Shown: positions 9,501 to 16,946, numbered from the stretch's first letter. The stretch is DNA of 64,000 nucleotides from an uncultured Eubacteriales bacterium (GCA_900315285.1 OMYO01000001.1:93797-157796), one strand, 5' to 3'. A program made the numbers and translations. Notes: generated by a model from the sequence alone, not told the origin.

Positions 9501-9810
9501 AAGATCCAAGCCGGGTCTTGTCCCGGCAGCCATAACCGATTACGATCCGGTTACCGTGGCACTCCTCCAGTGCATTGCCCACACTGTTTATCATGTCTTC
9601 CGAGCAGCCCATCAAGTCGATAAGAACGAGGTCTGCAGTACGAATATCTTCCATCATTCTTGCGGAGGAGCACCGAATTTGATCTTCCCGGGCAACATAC
9701 CATGTACAGAGCTGCAGTTCCCGCTCCGGATAGCTTCTCAAAAAACGGTCATACCATTCCCGCAGTGTCTGCAGCGATTCCGTTGCCACTGAAACAACTG
9801 TCATCTTCAT
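6583..9810 (-). CDS. cobN: CobN-like cobaltochelatase / magnesium chelatase large subunit
   Basis: 1075 residues, in the CobN/BchH family range (about 1100-1300). The N-terminal third contains a glycine-rich loop (SMGSGMGSKK). The centre has the conserved LVHLGTHGTLEFLPGK motif characteristic of CobN/BchH. It inserts a metal, normally cobalt or magnesium, into a tetrapyrrole at the expense of ATP hydrolysed by the AAA+ partner. The gene is first in a two-gene operon; the AAA+/VWA gene overlaps its stop. A GGAGGAGG tract precedes the first ATG; a second ATG two codons later is also possible. No corrin or chlorophyll genes are near. Confidence 0.88.
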   Translation of the reverse strand: MKMTVVSVATESLQTLREWYDRFLRSYPERELQLCTWYVAREDQIRCSSARMMEDIRTADLVLIDLMGCSEDMINSVGNALEECHGNRIVIGYGCRDKTRLGSFSMGSGMGSKKDPGPNGKGALKTMTRMRKMAAGMEKFIPSRKIKDMNNVFRIGDYWQSGLPQDIASMMDLLLRNYYGWKELPKPAPPHLMTGVYLCDPHDRTAFRTPSEYWAVYPKKEGLPTVAFLFLGHTYPNNLFPVIGEAMNQFSSFSNVLPVGFSSQLDRDIEALRELLLQENVKLVVNFLSFRLGAGPMGGNAEAGVELLRELGVPVINPFYLSRTGVEEWKNSSTGASPGDFLISMMMPELDGGIDTVPVAAVGETEERELVALPGRLERVAGQAKRLLSLQQKSNSDKKIALICYNYPPGEENLFHAAFLDALASIPELLQTLQEAGYQTEVPESAELLERFVRQGETEVQYGNVLIGVQPYRSPEHYHDRHCPPAAEYVEFYRRCREKFGADALVHLGTHGTLEFLPGKDNGLSANCWPDQLVGDLPNFYYYYCGNPSEGMTAKRRSYATLLTYAGPAFSKSGLYGELAELDDELAEYSEAKGQAPERAAAVWEGVERKAKALGLPTEPNALERELYREKTALIPNGLHILDKTEQLALIGALDGKYVPVGPMGNVHKEPDILPTGRNGYAFDPRFVPSESAYKRGQEIGKAAMERYYNDHGKWPRHTAMVLWGLETAKTHGESIGQLMYYLGLRMVWKGTSFLSRIEVIPTEELDRPRMDVTVTICGFFRDLFPQLLLDLQHALRELAALQENPEQSAFAEQTEKYYHEFQRTGMEESMARELSISRFFGPRQGEYGTSLTDVVKSGDWNAESDLSSLYTAELGYVYSEKLKGSYVPGFISGQLSSVEMISQVRDDADYEVTDLDHYYEFTGGLQRAAKAAGAEETETLIVDTAGEGIYADTLAEAASRGVRTRILNPKWINGQLAHPFHGGQQIMNRFENVLGLAATAECIPGETFSRMEQTYVGDPELRRRMQDNNRYAYLAVLDRLLEANRRGYWDASKEQLQEIQDAYLETEGELEDEV

Positions 9811-9907
9811 TGTTGGACCTCCTCCTCTCGAAAGTACCTGTTGCGTTGACCCTCTTCCCCCTTTTCCCTATAATCAAAAGGTGAGAAAACGAAAAGGAGG
9901 GTTTGCC

Positions 9908-10885
9908 ATGCAGGAGGACAAAAAGAAATATCGTGAAGTGGCAAACCTTCGTCACATGTTTGCCACGTTAGCCATCATATTACTGGTTCTGGCGGGCGCC
10001 CTGACCTACCTGACCAATGCGGTGGATGTTGACCAAATTACCCAACCATTTAACATGCTCAGCGAGGATGCCAAGAAGGACTTGAACGGCACCCCCGGCG
10101 GGGAAGAGATCAACGGGAAGCTCCAGGAAATCATGAAAAAGAATGAGGAGCAGAACCGCAATGTGACCGGCATAAAAAAAGATGCCGAGCAGAGCGCCAC
10201 GGAGGGCAGTCAAAAAAAAGGCCCCATTGGGTTGATCCATAAGGCCCAGCTCTATTATATCAGATTTAAGCTGACTATTGAAAAAATGGAGAACTACATC
10301 GCCAGGATTCCCTATAAACCGCTGATTGTTCTGGCACTGTTGTTCCTGTTTTTCCTAAAAGGCTTTGTCTCCATTACACCCATCTCGTTTACCTGCTTCT
10401 TAAGCGGTGTCATCTTCCCGTTTTGGTTCGCCATGATCATTAACGTGGTCGGCATGGTCTATATTTTCTCCATAAAATACCGAAAGGGCCGCAAGTCCAA
10501 GAAAAACACCATCCACAAATATGTCACCCGTTGGGAGCGGCTGGGGACGCTGATTGAGGACTCAGAGCGCGGCGAGGGCAAAGGAAACCCCTGGCTTTTG
10601 TTCCTGTTTCGACTGGCCCCCTCCATTCCCATCAACACCATCAGTACCCTGTATGGTTACATGGGGTTCCGGTACTCCTGGTACCTGGTCCTCTCGCTGC
10701 TTGGGTACAGCATCAAGCTCATAACGTTCACATCTATTGGTGCCAATATTGAAGACCCGTTTTCAGCGAAGTTTGTAGTCCCAATTCTGGTCATCCTCTA
10801 TATGTCCGGTATTGCTATGGCGGTGCTGGCTACGGTCTATAAGGTCAAGGGGAATCTGCTGGCGGAGCCGGTGGAGACTTACTGA
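9908..10885 (+). CDS. TVP38/TMEM64 (VTT-domain) membrane protein
   Basis: 325 residues from the ATG that follows an AAGGAGGG site; an in-frame ATG nine codons earlier overlaps that site. A first membrane segment (about residues 18-38) is followed by an extracytoplasmic, charged, Lys/Glu-rich region. The VTT/SNARE-associated core begins near residue 135, with FKGFVSITPISF and the late FLFRLAPSIPINTISTLYGYMGF motif typical of this family (F..R..P.P). Such proteins are DedA-like lipid scramblases or transporters. It is divergent from cobN. The long soluble insert is less common in the family. Confidence 0.8.
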   Translation: MQEDKKKYREVANLRHMFATLAIILLVLAGALTYLTNAVDVDQITQPFNMLSEDAKKDLNGTPGGEEINGKLQEIMKKNEEQNRNVTGIKKDAEQSATEGSQKKGPIGLIHKAQLYYIRFKLTIEKMENYIARIPYKPLIVLALLFLFFLKGFVSITPISFTCFLSGVIFPFWFAMIINVVGMVYIFSIKYRKGRKSKKNTIHKYVTRWERLGTLIEDSERGEGKGNPWLLFLFRLAPSIPINTISTLYGYMGFRYSWYLVLSLLGYSIKLITFTSIGANIEDPFSAKFVVPILVILYMSGIAMAVLATVYKVKGNLLAEPVETY

Positions 10886-10954
10886 TTCTATATGGAGTGT
10901 GAGGGCAAATGTCCGAAATGCGGTTCCCGGGATAAAACAGTTCTGGGCAGACAA

Positions 10955-11185
10955 TGGTGTTAGACTATCTGCCTCAATAATTCTATTTTGGTCTGACGAT
11001 TTTGTCCTATTTCTGGGGCGATTGAGCTGTTCGTCAGACCATCCCTCCTTTTTTCTCCTCTTTGGTCTATAATTCCAACCTTATTCGGTTTAATTTTCAG
11101 ACCATTTGAAGATTAATTGGCCGTTTGGTCTAACTTTCCTCGAGAATCCAACCGAAAGTGGTAGGAATCGTCAGACTAAATCGCG
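10955..11185. repeat. intergenic repeat, type B copy 1 (longer form)
   Basis: 231 bp that align, in opposite orientation, with 51822-51989. Shared blocks include TGGTGTTAGAC, CGCCTCAATAAT or CTGCCTCAATAAT, GGTCTGACGATTT, TCTGGGGCGATT and GTCAGACTAAATCGC. This copy carries 63 extra bases between two TTTGGTCTA direct repeats (11061 and 11124). It occupies most of a 460-bp gap between the VTT gene and the first phosphatase and has no coding capacity. Many short GGTCTGAC/GTCAGACC motifs make it able to fold. No transposase is present. Confidence 0.75.
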
Positions 11186-11345
11186 GAAAATAAGGGAAAA
11201 GGTCTAACTAGTCGCCAGCCGGAATTGAGATACAGAAAATCCTGTATTTTTATGCCCCTCTCTAAGCCCTGATTCGCAAAACATGGTAGACTGAAAGCAA
11301 GATAATAGACATTAGTAGTTCACTTGTTTTCCAGAGAGGGATACC

Positions 11346-12209
11346 ATGATTCAATCCACATTCGCACTTAAAAACTCCATCGGTCTCACCGGGGTTCGGA
11401 ATGCTCGGGAACTCGGCGGGTATCGGACTTCGGACGGCCGAGTCGTGAGACATGGATGTCTTCTCCGCACTGGGAAACTTGAGAACATGACCGATGCGGA
11501 CCGAGACCGACTTCTGGGAACCTATCATTTAAAGAAAATCATCGACCTCCGATCCCCGGGAGAAATCTCCCGCTCTCCGGAACCAGTCCTGCCGGGCACG
11601 GAGTACATCAACAGTGCCCCGCTTGGCTCCATTTTCCGTTGCTATGTTCCTGCCATTGACTGCCGGACCCCGGAGGGACGGAACTATCTCCGCTCCATTT
11701 TCCGGAGTCTATTGCAGCTTGACCGCAAAGGGGATCTCATGAAAAACTATTATACGGCCGGATACAACCAAATCTGCACAACGCAGCAAGGCATCGAGGC
11801 CTGCCGAATCTTCTTCCGCCAGTTGCTCGAGGCAGATGGAGACACTGTGCTCTGGCACTGCTCCGACGGGAAGGATCGGACTGGCAGCGCCGCCCTCCTT
11901 CTGCTCCTGGCCCTCGGTGTCGACCGGGAGACCGCCATCCAGGACTATCTCCTCTCGAACGATTATCTTGCCGACCTCATACAGGAAGGATATGACAAAA
12001 CCCTCCAAAAATTTCGGAATCCGCAGGTCGCTGCGGATCTTGCCTCGTATCGCGGGGTACAGCGGGTATGGATTGAGGAATCCTTCCGGGCGATGGAGCG
12101 GAATTTTGGTACTCCGGACGCTTTTCTGCGCAATGCCATTGGTCTCACCGACAGCGACTTTTCTAAATTAAGAGCCGCCTATACCGAATCCTGTGGTAGC
12201 TCTGCCTAA
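11346..12209 (+). CDS. tyrosine/lipid phosphatase, Y_phosphatase3 family (copy 1, no signal peptide)
   Basis: 287 residues beginning almost directly with the family's N-terminal SIGLTGVRNARELGGYRT motif. The P-loop is HCSDGKDRTG with catalytic Cys172 and Arg178. A Lys inside the loop (GKD) is typical of the PtpB/LipA-like bacterial phosphatases, some of which act on phosphoinositides as well as phosphotyrosine; the substrate here is unknown. Unlike its neighbours it has no signal peptide, so it is probably cytoplasmic. It shares with copy 3 the QDYLL.NDY and Y.P..D.RT segments. A GAGAGGG site precedes the ATG, and a terminator follows. Confidence 0.85.
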   Translation: MIQSTFALKNSIGLTGVRNARELGGYRTSDGRVVRHGCLLRTGKLENMTDADRDRLLGTYHLKKIIDLRSPGEISRSPEPVLPGTEYINSAPLGSIFRCYVPAIDCRTPEGRNYLRSIFRSLLQLDRKGDLMKNYYTAGYNQICTTQQGIEACRIFFRQLLEADGDTVLWHCSDGKDRTGSAALLLLLALGVDRETAIQDYLLSNDYLADLIQEGYDKTLQKFRNPQVAADLASYRGVQRVWIEESFRAMERNFGTPDAFLRNAIGLTDSDFSKLRAAYTESCGSSA

Positions 12210-12240
12210 TTACCACCGCATAACCTAAATAAAGAACGAA

Positions 12241-12278
12241 GGAGCGGTACCACTTCCTAGTGATACCGCTCCCTTTTC
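12241..12278. terminator. intrinsic terminator between convergent genes
   Basis: A 14-bp stem with one mismatch (GGAGCGGTACCACT / AGTGATACCGCTCC) and a 4-base loop, followed by CTTTTCTTT. It serves the plus-strand phosphatase and probably also the convergent DUF2804-like gene. Confidence 0.8.
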
Positions 12279-12295
12279 TTTATGAAACCAGAGAC

Positions 12296-13453
12296 TTACA
12301 TGAGGACGTCCCGGATTTCACCGATGGCGGGCATGCCCGTCACGTCGTATTTGTTGCCGTTCTCATCGTAGACATAGCCCTTCAGGGTGCCGAAGGTGAT
12401 GTGGTAGTTCATCTTGATGACACCGAGGTCAAACTGGATGAGGTTCCGGTCGGCAATATTCATTTCCAGATTGGTCATGCCGTGCTGGTCCTGAATGATC
12501 CAATGGTTGTACTCAGGATGCTGGAACTTGACCGGGGTCAGGCGGCTGGAGTCGTTCTCGAGCCAGATGAGGTCCTCGTTGTACCGCTCCGGGTCTGTGG
12601 ACTGGTTGTCGGTCAGGTTGATACCGAAGTACTTGCGGCCGCCGTCGTAGTCCATTTTGCCCATGGTGGTGACCCAGTCATAGTAGGCGTTGTAAGGATA
12701 GTAGCCCTTGTGGTCGTCAATGATGGCGACGGACTCGTCATCCGTCTTATAGATTCTGCCGTTCCAGTTGAGGTAGCCGCTGCTGGCGAACAAGTCCTTC
12801 TGGGTATAGAGCGGTTTGTTCTCGCCGAACGGGCAGACGATGACGCTGGGCTTCGAGACACGCTTCAAGTCAAACTGGTACTGGACGGTACCCGGAAGGC
12901 CAATGGCGCTGCCGTTACCCGAGGCACGACCGTTGTTGAAGTCGTTGTTGATGGTCATGCTGCTGATGGCGGACTTCACATAGGTCTGATTTCCATCATA
13001 CAGGTTTGCGGCGATTTTCTGGTCGCCTGCAACCGCTGCGCCGACCCAGGAATACATTTTCTGCTCCGCCTTGACGAAAAGCAGCGTCATGTTGACCGCT
13101 GCGACACCGCCGATTTCCTGGATGGCGGCGAGAAGCGTGAAGTCCTTCGTGTCGACCTCAAGAGCCTCCCATTTTGTGAGACGCATGAAGTTCAGGGAGT
13201 CCGGGAACACCTCGGACTGGCCCTTGATGTCCTCCAGGTTGATGTTCTTGATCTCACTGTTGAATGTGCCAAAACGGGCCTTGCCGTTCTCATCCACCAG
13301 GGACTCCGGCGGGTCCACCGCAATGCGGTCCGGTGAGAGATAGGGCTTGAAGTTTGGCTTTGTCTCCGCAAAGGCGAAGATGGTGCCCACGGACAACAGC
13401 ATGATAAGCGCCATAATGACGGCAATTGTCCGGAAAGCAAAATTCTTTTTCAT
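12296..13453 (-). CDS. secreted DUF2804-like protein
   Basis: 385 residues. The ATG is chosen for its AAGGAGG site; it gives a clear signal peptide (charged KK, hydrophobic core, cleavage near FAFAE at residue 29). The rest resembles DUF2804: a GKMDYDGGRKYFGINLTDN block near residue 275, a W.ENDSSRLTPVKF segment, and a final GTLKGYVYDENG...GEIRDVL strand pair. The function of this family is unknown; an all-beta, lipocalin-like fold is plausible but inferred. Members I know of usually lack a signal peptide. It lies inside the phosphatase cluster in opposite orientation. Confidence 0.65.
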   Translation of the reverse strand: MKKNFAFRTIAVIMALIMLLSVGTIFAFAETKPNFKPYLSPDRIAVDPPESLVDENGKARFGTFNSEIKNINLEDIKGQSEVFPDSLNFMRLTKWEALEVDTKDFTLLAAIQEIGGVAAVNMTLLFVKAEQKMYSWVGAAVAGDQKIAANLYDGNQTYVKSAISSMTINNDFNNGRASGNGSAIGLPGTVQYQFDLKRVSKPSVIVCPFGENKPLYTQKDLFASSGYLNWNGRIYKTDDESVAIIDDHKGYYPYNAYYDWVTTMGKMDYDGGRKYFGINLTDNQSTDPERYNEDLIWLENDSSRLTPVKFQHPEYNHWIIQDQHGMTNLEMNIADRNLIQFDLGVIKMNYHITFGTLKGYVYDENGNKYDVTGMPAIGEIRDVLM

Positions 13454-13529
13454 TTCGATCCTCCTTATTCCTTGGGGAAGGCACTTGTCCGCACGAAAGT
13501 GGCATTCTCCAATGATATCGTGCACATGA

Positions 13530-13557
13530 ATAGTACAACATGCACAATTCTTTTCAA
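13530..13557 (-). promoter_or_regulatory. candidate promoter of the DUF2804-like gene in the 310-bp divergent gap
   Basis: On the minus strand TTGAAA and TACTAT are spaced by 16 bases. An imperfect inverted repeat (TGCACATG / CATGCACA) flanks the -10 box and could be an operator. The rest of the gap, up to the second phosphatase, holds a solo GTGAATCGCCC motif (13640-13650) related to the intergenic repeats and a leader CATTCTGAAAATGAAGGAG shared with copy 4. Confidence 0.45.
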
Positions 13558-13763
13558 CATTATTATATTTCTTCTGTATGTTTCAGTTCAAGAGACAAGA
13601 CCATTTCAAACGGATGTCGTTGATAAAAATATGACACCAGTGAATCGCCCACGGGAAAAAGAGACAGAATTTTACCGGGATTTAACGGCATCTCTCCGGA
13701 ATTTTTTACCTGAATGGCATAGGATACCTCCATCATTCTGAAAATGAAGGAGAATTCCAAGAC

Positions 13764-14687
13764 ATGAAAAAAGTCACCAGCATTGTACTGGCGCTCATCA
13801 TGGCCCTCTCTGTCATCTTCTGTGCCGTACCGGCACTGGCAGCAGATAATCAGGCCGCCCAGAACGCCGCAGCAGCCAATAATCATCACTCCATCGGACT
13901 TACGGGCGTAAAGAACGCAAGAGAGCTCGGCGGTTACAAGACCACTGATGGGCGCACCGTAAAATCCGGCAAGCTCCTCCGCACCGGCAAGCTGGTAAAG
14001 GCCACCGACGAGGACAAGCAGAAACTCGTGGACACCTATCATCTCACAAAGGATATAGATTTCCGCTTTGACGCAGAAATTGCCAAAGACCCGGACCCAA
14101 CTCTTCCCGGTGTAGAATATTACAACTTCCCGGCTGTCGGAATCAGCATGATCGACCTCACCTCGGAAGAGGGCCAGGGCTACACTAAAGATGCTCTGAA
14201 CTCCCTCATCAAGATGGACAAGGACGGAAACCTCATCAACTCCTACTATAAGATGATGTACCGTTCCCTCTATGTCACCGATGACGGTCTCAACGCCTAC
14301 CGCAATTTCTTCCAGCAGCTTCTTGCCGCCAACGGCAACACCGTACTCTGGCACTGCTCCGCCGGTAAAGACCGTGCAGGCAATGCAGCTTTCCTGCTGC
14401 TCATCCTCCTCGGCGTCGACCAGGAGACCGCCATCCAGGACTTCCTGAATACGAACTACTTCAAGCAGGAGGAAATCCAGGAGAGCTACGACAAGGTCTA
14501 CAAGCTCACAAAGGACAAAAACATTGCCAACGACATTGCGTCCAATGAGGGCGTCAAGAGAGAGTGGATCGAGGAGTCCATCAAGACCATCATGAGTGTC
14601 TACGGTTCCTATGACAACTACTTCCATCAGGGACTCGGCCTGAGCGACGCTGACATCCAGCAGCTCCGTGCCGCCTATACTGAATAA
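13764..14687 (+). CDS. secreted phosphatase, Y_phosphatase3 family (copy 2)
   Basis: 307 residues. The signal peptide covers residues 1-27 (KK, hydrophobic core, cleavage after ALA). The family N-motif SIGLTGVKNARELGGYKT is at 43-60. The P-loop HCSAGKDRAG has Cys198 and Arg204, but position 205 after the Arg is Ala, where most family members have Thr or Ser; that hydroxyl helps cysteinyl-phosphate hydrolysis in protein tyrosine phosphatases. The protein is closest to copy 4 (same length, same signal peptide, same QDFLNTNY segment). It is probably released or held at the cell surface. Substrate is unknown. Confidence 0.87.
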   Translation: MKKVTSIVLALIMALSVIFCAVPALAADNQAAQNAAAANNHHSIGLTGVKNARELGGYKTTDGRTVKSGKLLRTGKLVKATDEDKQKLVDTYHLTKDIDFRFDAEIAKDPDPTLPGVEYYNFPAVGISMIDLTSEEGQGYTKDALNSLIKMDKDGNLINSYYKMMYRSLYVTDDGLNAYRNFFQQLLAANGNTVLWHCSAGKDRAGNAAFLLLILLGVDQETAIQDFLNTNYFKQEEIQESYDKVYKLTKDKNIANDIASNEGVKREWIEESIKTIMSVYGSYDNYFHQGLGLSDADIQQLRAAYTE

Positions 14688-14716
14688 ACTATTCCCATTC
14701 CCACACCTTGAACAGG

Positions 14717-14747
14717 ACGGCCAGTTCCCCGGAACCGGCCGTTTTGT
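14717..14747 (+). terminator. intrinsic terminator after phosphatase copy 2
   Basis: ACGGCCAGTTCC and GGAACCGGCCGT form a 12-bp stem with one mismatch and a 2-base turn, followed by TTTTGT. It sits in the 83-bp gap before copy 3, so copies 2 and 3 may be separate or partly read-through units. Confidence 0.65.
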
Positions 14748-14770
14748 CTACCCAGCCAGGAGGCCCCCTC

Positions 14771-15718
14771 ATGAAAAGATTCTTCCACACCATCCTCGCC
14801 GTTTTCCTCGCCCTTATCATGGGCGCAGCAGCAGTCTCCTCTGCCTTTGCCGCCATTCCGCAGGAAGAGGCCATTGCACAGGCCAACGCCTATCAGAAGC
14901 ACTCCATTGGCCTCACCGGGGTCAAAAATGCCCGTGAGCTCGGCGGCTACAAGACTGGCGATGGACGGACCGTTAAATTTGGCAAACTCCTCCGCACCGG
15001 CAAACTGGTAAACGCCACGGAGGCGGACCGTAAGAAGCTCGTGGAGACCTATCACCTGAAGAAAAATATCGACTTCCGGTCCAGCGGAGAAATTGAGGAC
15101 GCCCCAGACCCGGAACTCCCAGGAGTCGCCTATTACAACTATTCCGCGCTGGGCAGCACATTCCAGGCCTATGTGCCAGTCGTGGACGGTAGAACGGAAG
15201 AAGGACTAGCCTACACCCTCGCATTTGCGAAGACGATTCTGGAACTGGACCGCAATGGGGACTTCTTCGACACCTATTACAAGGCAGAGTACACACAGCT
15301 CTACACTACGGAAGCCGGTATTGATTCCTACCGTGAGTTCTTCCACCAGCTTCTTGCCGCAAACGGTGACACGGTGCTCTGGCACTGCTCCGCCGGCAAA
15401 GACCGCACCGGCAATGCGGCCATGCTTCTCCTGATTGCCCTTGGCGTGGACAAGGAGACCGCCATCCAGGACTACCTCCTCACCAACGACTATGTGGCAG
15501 CAGATAAGAAGGCTGCCTATGACAAGTACTATGAGAAGACCCACAATGAGAAGATTGCCCAGGATTTCGCCTCCGACCCGGGCGTAAAACGTGCCTGGAT
15601 TGAGGAGTCGTTCAAGACGATTGAGAAGTACTATGGCTCTGTAAATGGATATCTTCACAAAGCACTTGGGCTTACAGATGACGATATTGCAAAGCTGCGC
15701 GCCGCCTACACCGAATAG
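14771..15718 (+). CDS. secreted phosphatase, Y_phosphatase3 family (copy 3)
   Basis: 315 residues from the ATG after a CCAGGAGG site; a longer in-frame start would run through the preceding terminator and hide the signal peptide. The signal peptide (MKRFFHTILAVFLALIMG...) ends near SAFA at 27. The N-motif SIGLTGVKNARELGGYKT is near 45. The P-loop HCSAGKDRTG carries Cys206, Arg212 and the conserved Thr, so this is the most canonical secreted copy. It groups with copy 1 rather than with its flanking neighbours (QDYLLTNDY, YVPVVDGRT). Substrate is unknown. Confidence 0.87.
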   Translation: MKRFFHTILAVFLALIMGAAAVSSAFAAIPQEEAIAQANAYQKHSIGLTGVKNARELGGYKTGDGRTVKFGKLLRTGKLVNATEADRKKLVETYHLKKNIDFRSSGEIEDAPDPELPGVAYYNYSALGSTFQAYVPVVDGRTEEGLAYTLAFAKTILELDRNGDFFDTYYKAEYTQLYTTEAGIDSYREFFHQLLAANGDTVLWHCSAGKDRTGNAAMLLLIALGVDKETAIQDYLLTNDYVAADKKAAYDKYYEKTHNEKIAQDFASDPGVKRAWIEESFKTIEKYYGSVNGYLHKALGLTDDDIAKLRAAYTE

Positions 15719-15727
15719 GATAGTCTG

Positions 15728-15748
15728 AATTCGGTTTGCCGAATTTTC
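15728..15748 (+). terminator. possible weak terminator after phosphatase copy 3
   Basis: AATTCGG TTTG CCGAATT forms a 7-bp perfect hairpin followed by TTCCC. The T tract is short, so read-through into copy 4 is possible. Confidence 0.4.
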
Positions 15749-15813
15749 CCAATCTTTTTCTCCGCTGGCAGCGTAAAATACCCTCATTCTAAGAATGAAG
15801 GAGACAACCGCAG

Positions 15814-16737
15814 ATGAAGAAAGTCACCAGCATCCTATTGGCGCTTGTTATGGCCCTTTCCGTACTATTCTGTGCGCTTCCAGCATTGGCCGCTGACAAT
15901 GAGAAAGCAATAGAGGCAGCAGCGGCCTATGACCGCCACTCCATTGGGCTGAAGGGCGTCAAGAATGCCCGGGAACTCGGCGGATACCAGACCACCGACG
16001 GCCGCACGGTAAAGTTTGGCAAACTCCTCCGCACGGGCAAACTCGTCAAGGCCACGGATGAGGATAAAGAAAAGCTCATAGACAAATACCATCTCACGAA
16101 GGATATCGACTTCCGGCTCAAGGAAGAAGTTGCCCTTAACCCGGATCCAGAGCTGGACGGCGTGGAGTATTACAACTTCCCTGCTTTCGGTGCCAGCATG
16201 ATAGATCTCTCCTCCGATGAAGGGCGAGGATACGTCAATGACATGCTGCAGTCCGTCATCAAGGCGGATACGGACGGGAACCTCATCAACACCTATCACA
16301 AGATGACATACCGTTCTTTCTATAACACAGATCAAGGGCTCAATGCCTACCGCAACTTCTTCCAGCAACTTCTCGACGCAAATGGCGACACGGTACTCTG
16401 GCACTGCTCCTCCGGCAAAGACCGTGCGGGAAATGCTGCCTTTCTGCTCCTCATCCTGCTGGGCGTCGATCAGGAGACCGCCATCCAGGACTTCCTGAAT
16501 ACAAATTATTACTACGAGGACGAAACCGAGGAGCGGTATGAAAAGGTGTACAAACTCACTGGCAACCAGTCCATCGCCAATGACATAGCCTCAGATGCCG
16601 GCGTAAAGCGGGAGTGGATTGAGCTGTCCATCAAGACTATCATGGACAACTTCGGCTCCTATGACAATTACTTCCATAAAGGTCTCGGCCTGACGGATGC
16701 CGACATCCAGCAACTTCGAAACGCCTATACAGAGTAA
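15814..16737 (+). CDS. secreted phosphatase, Y_phosphatase3 family (copy 4)
   Basis: 307 residues, close to copy 2 over its whole length including the signal peptide (MKKVTSI start, cleavage after ALA at 27). The P-loop is HCSSGKDRAG, Cys198 and Arg204, again with Ala in place of the usual Thr/Ser at 205. The 20 bases before the start (CATTCTAAGAATGAAGGAGA) form a small hairpin next to the ribosome site and are nearly repeated before copy 2. That, with the protein similarity, indicates duplication of the whole transcription unit. A terminator follows. Confidence 0.87.
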   Translation: MKKVTSILLALVMALSVLFCALPALAADNEKAIEAAAAYDRHSIGLKGVKNARELGGYQTTDGRTVKFGKLLRTGKLVKATDEDKEKLIDKYHLTKDIDFRLKEEVALNPDPELDGVEYYNFPAFGASMIDLSSDEGRGYVNDMLQSVIKADTDGNLINTYHKMTYRSFYNTDQGLNAYRNFFQQLLDANGDTVLWHCSSGKDRAGNAAFLLLILLGVDQETAIQDFLNTNYYYEDETEERYEKVYKLTGNQSIANDIASDAGVKREWIELSIKTIMDNFGSYDNYFHKGLGLTDADIQQLRNAYTE

Positions 16738-16746
16738 ACAATCGAT

Positions 16747-16778
16747 AACGTCCCGGACAAACTCCGGGGCGTTTTTTC
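16747..16778 (+). terminator. intrinsic terminator after phosphatase copy 4
   Basis: A GC-rich stem (ACGTCCCGGA / TCCGGGGCGT, one G-T position) followed by TTTTTT. A solo copy of the repeat-family core GGGCGATTCAG lies ten bases downstream at 16788. Confidence 0.75.
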
Positions 16779-16815
16779 TTGCCTACCGGGCGATTCAGCC
16801 TTTAAAAAAAGAAGA

Positions 16816-16845
16816 AGCCCTGTGACTGTCTCCAGTTACAGGACT
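16816..16845 (-). terminator. terminator of the tRNA-Ser transcript
   Basis: A 13-bp stem with two non-Watson-Crick positions (AGTCCTGTAACTG / CAGTCACAGGGCT, minus strand) followed by TCTTCTTTTTTT, just 3' of the tRNA. Confidence 0.75.
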
Positions 16846-16853
16846 CTTTTTCA

Positions 16854-16946
16854 TGGCGGAGAGCAAGGGATTCGAACCCTCGAAACGACTTTAATCGTTT
16901 ACACGATTTCCAATCGTGCTCCTTCGGCCAGCTCGGACAACTCTCC
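16854..16946 (-). tRNA. tRNA-Ser (anticodon GGA)
   Basis: 93 bases on the minus strand. Acceptor GGAGAGT pairs with GCTCTCC, discriminator G and encoded CCA follow. The anticodon stem is CACGA/TCGTG with loop TTGGAAA, giving anticodon GGA. A long variable arm (AACGATTAAAGTCGTTT region) is the class II feature of tRNA-Ser, and the T arm is GAGGGTTCGAATCCC. The D arm GAGCTGGCCGAAGGAGC is normal for serine tRNAs. Confidence 0.95.

Noticed and set aside
12260..13336. A 358-codon plus-strand frame opposite the DUF2804-like gene
   Set aside because: The frame is Val/Asp-rich without motifs; the minus strand has a signal peptide, AAGGAGG site and promoter.
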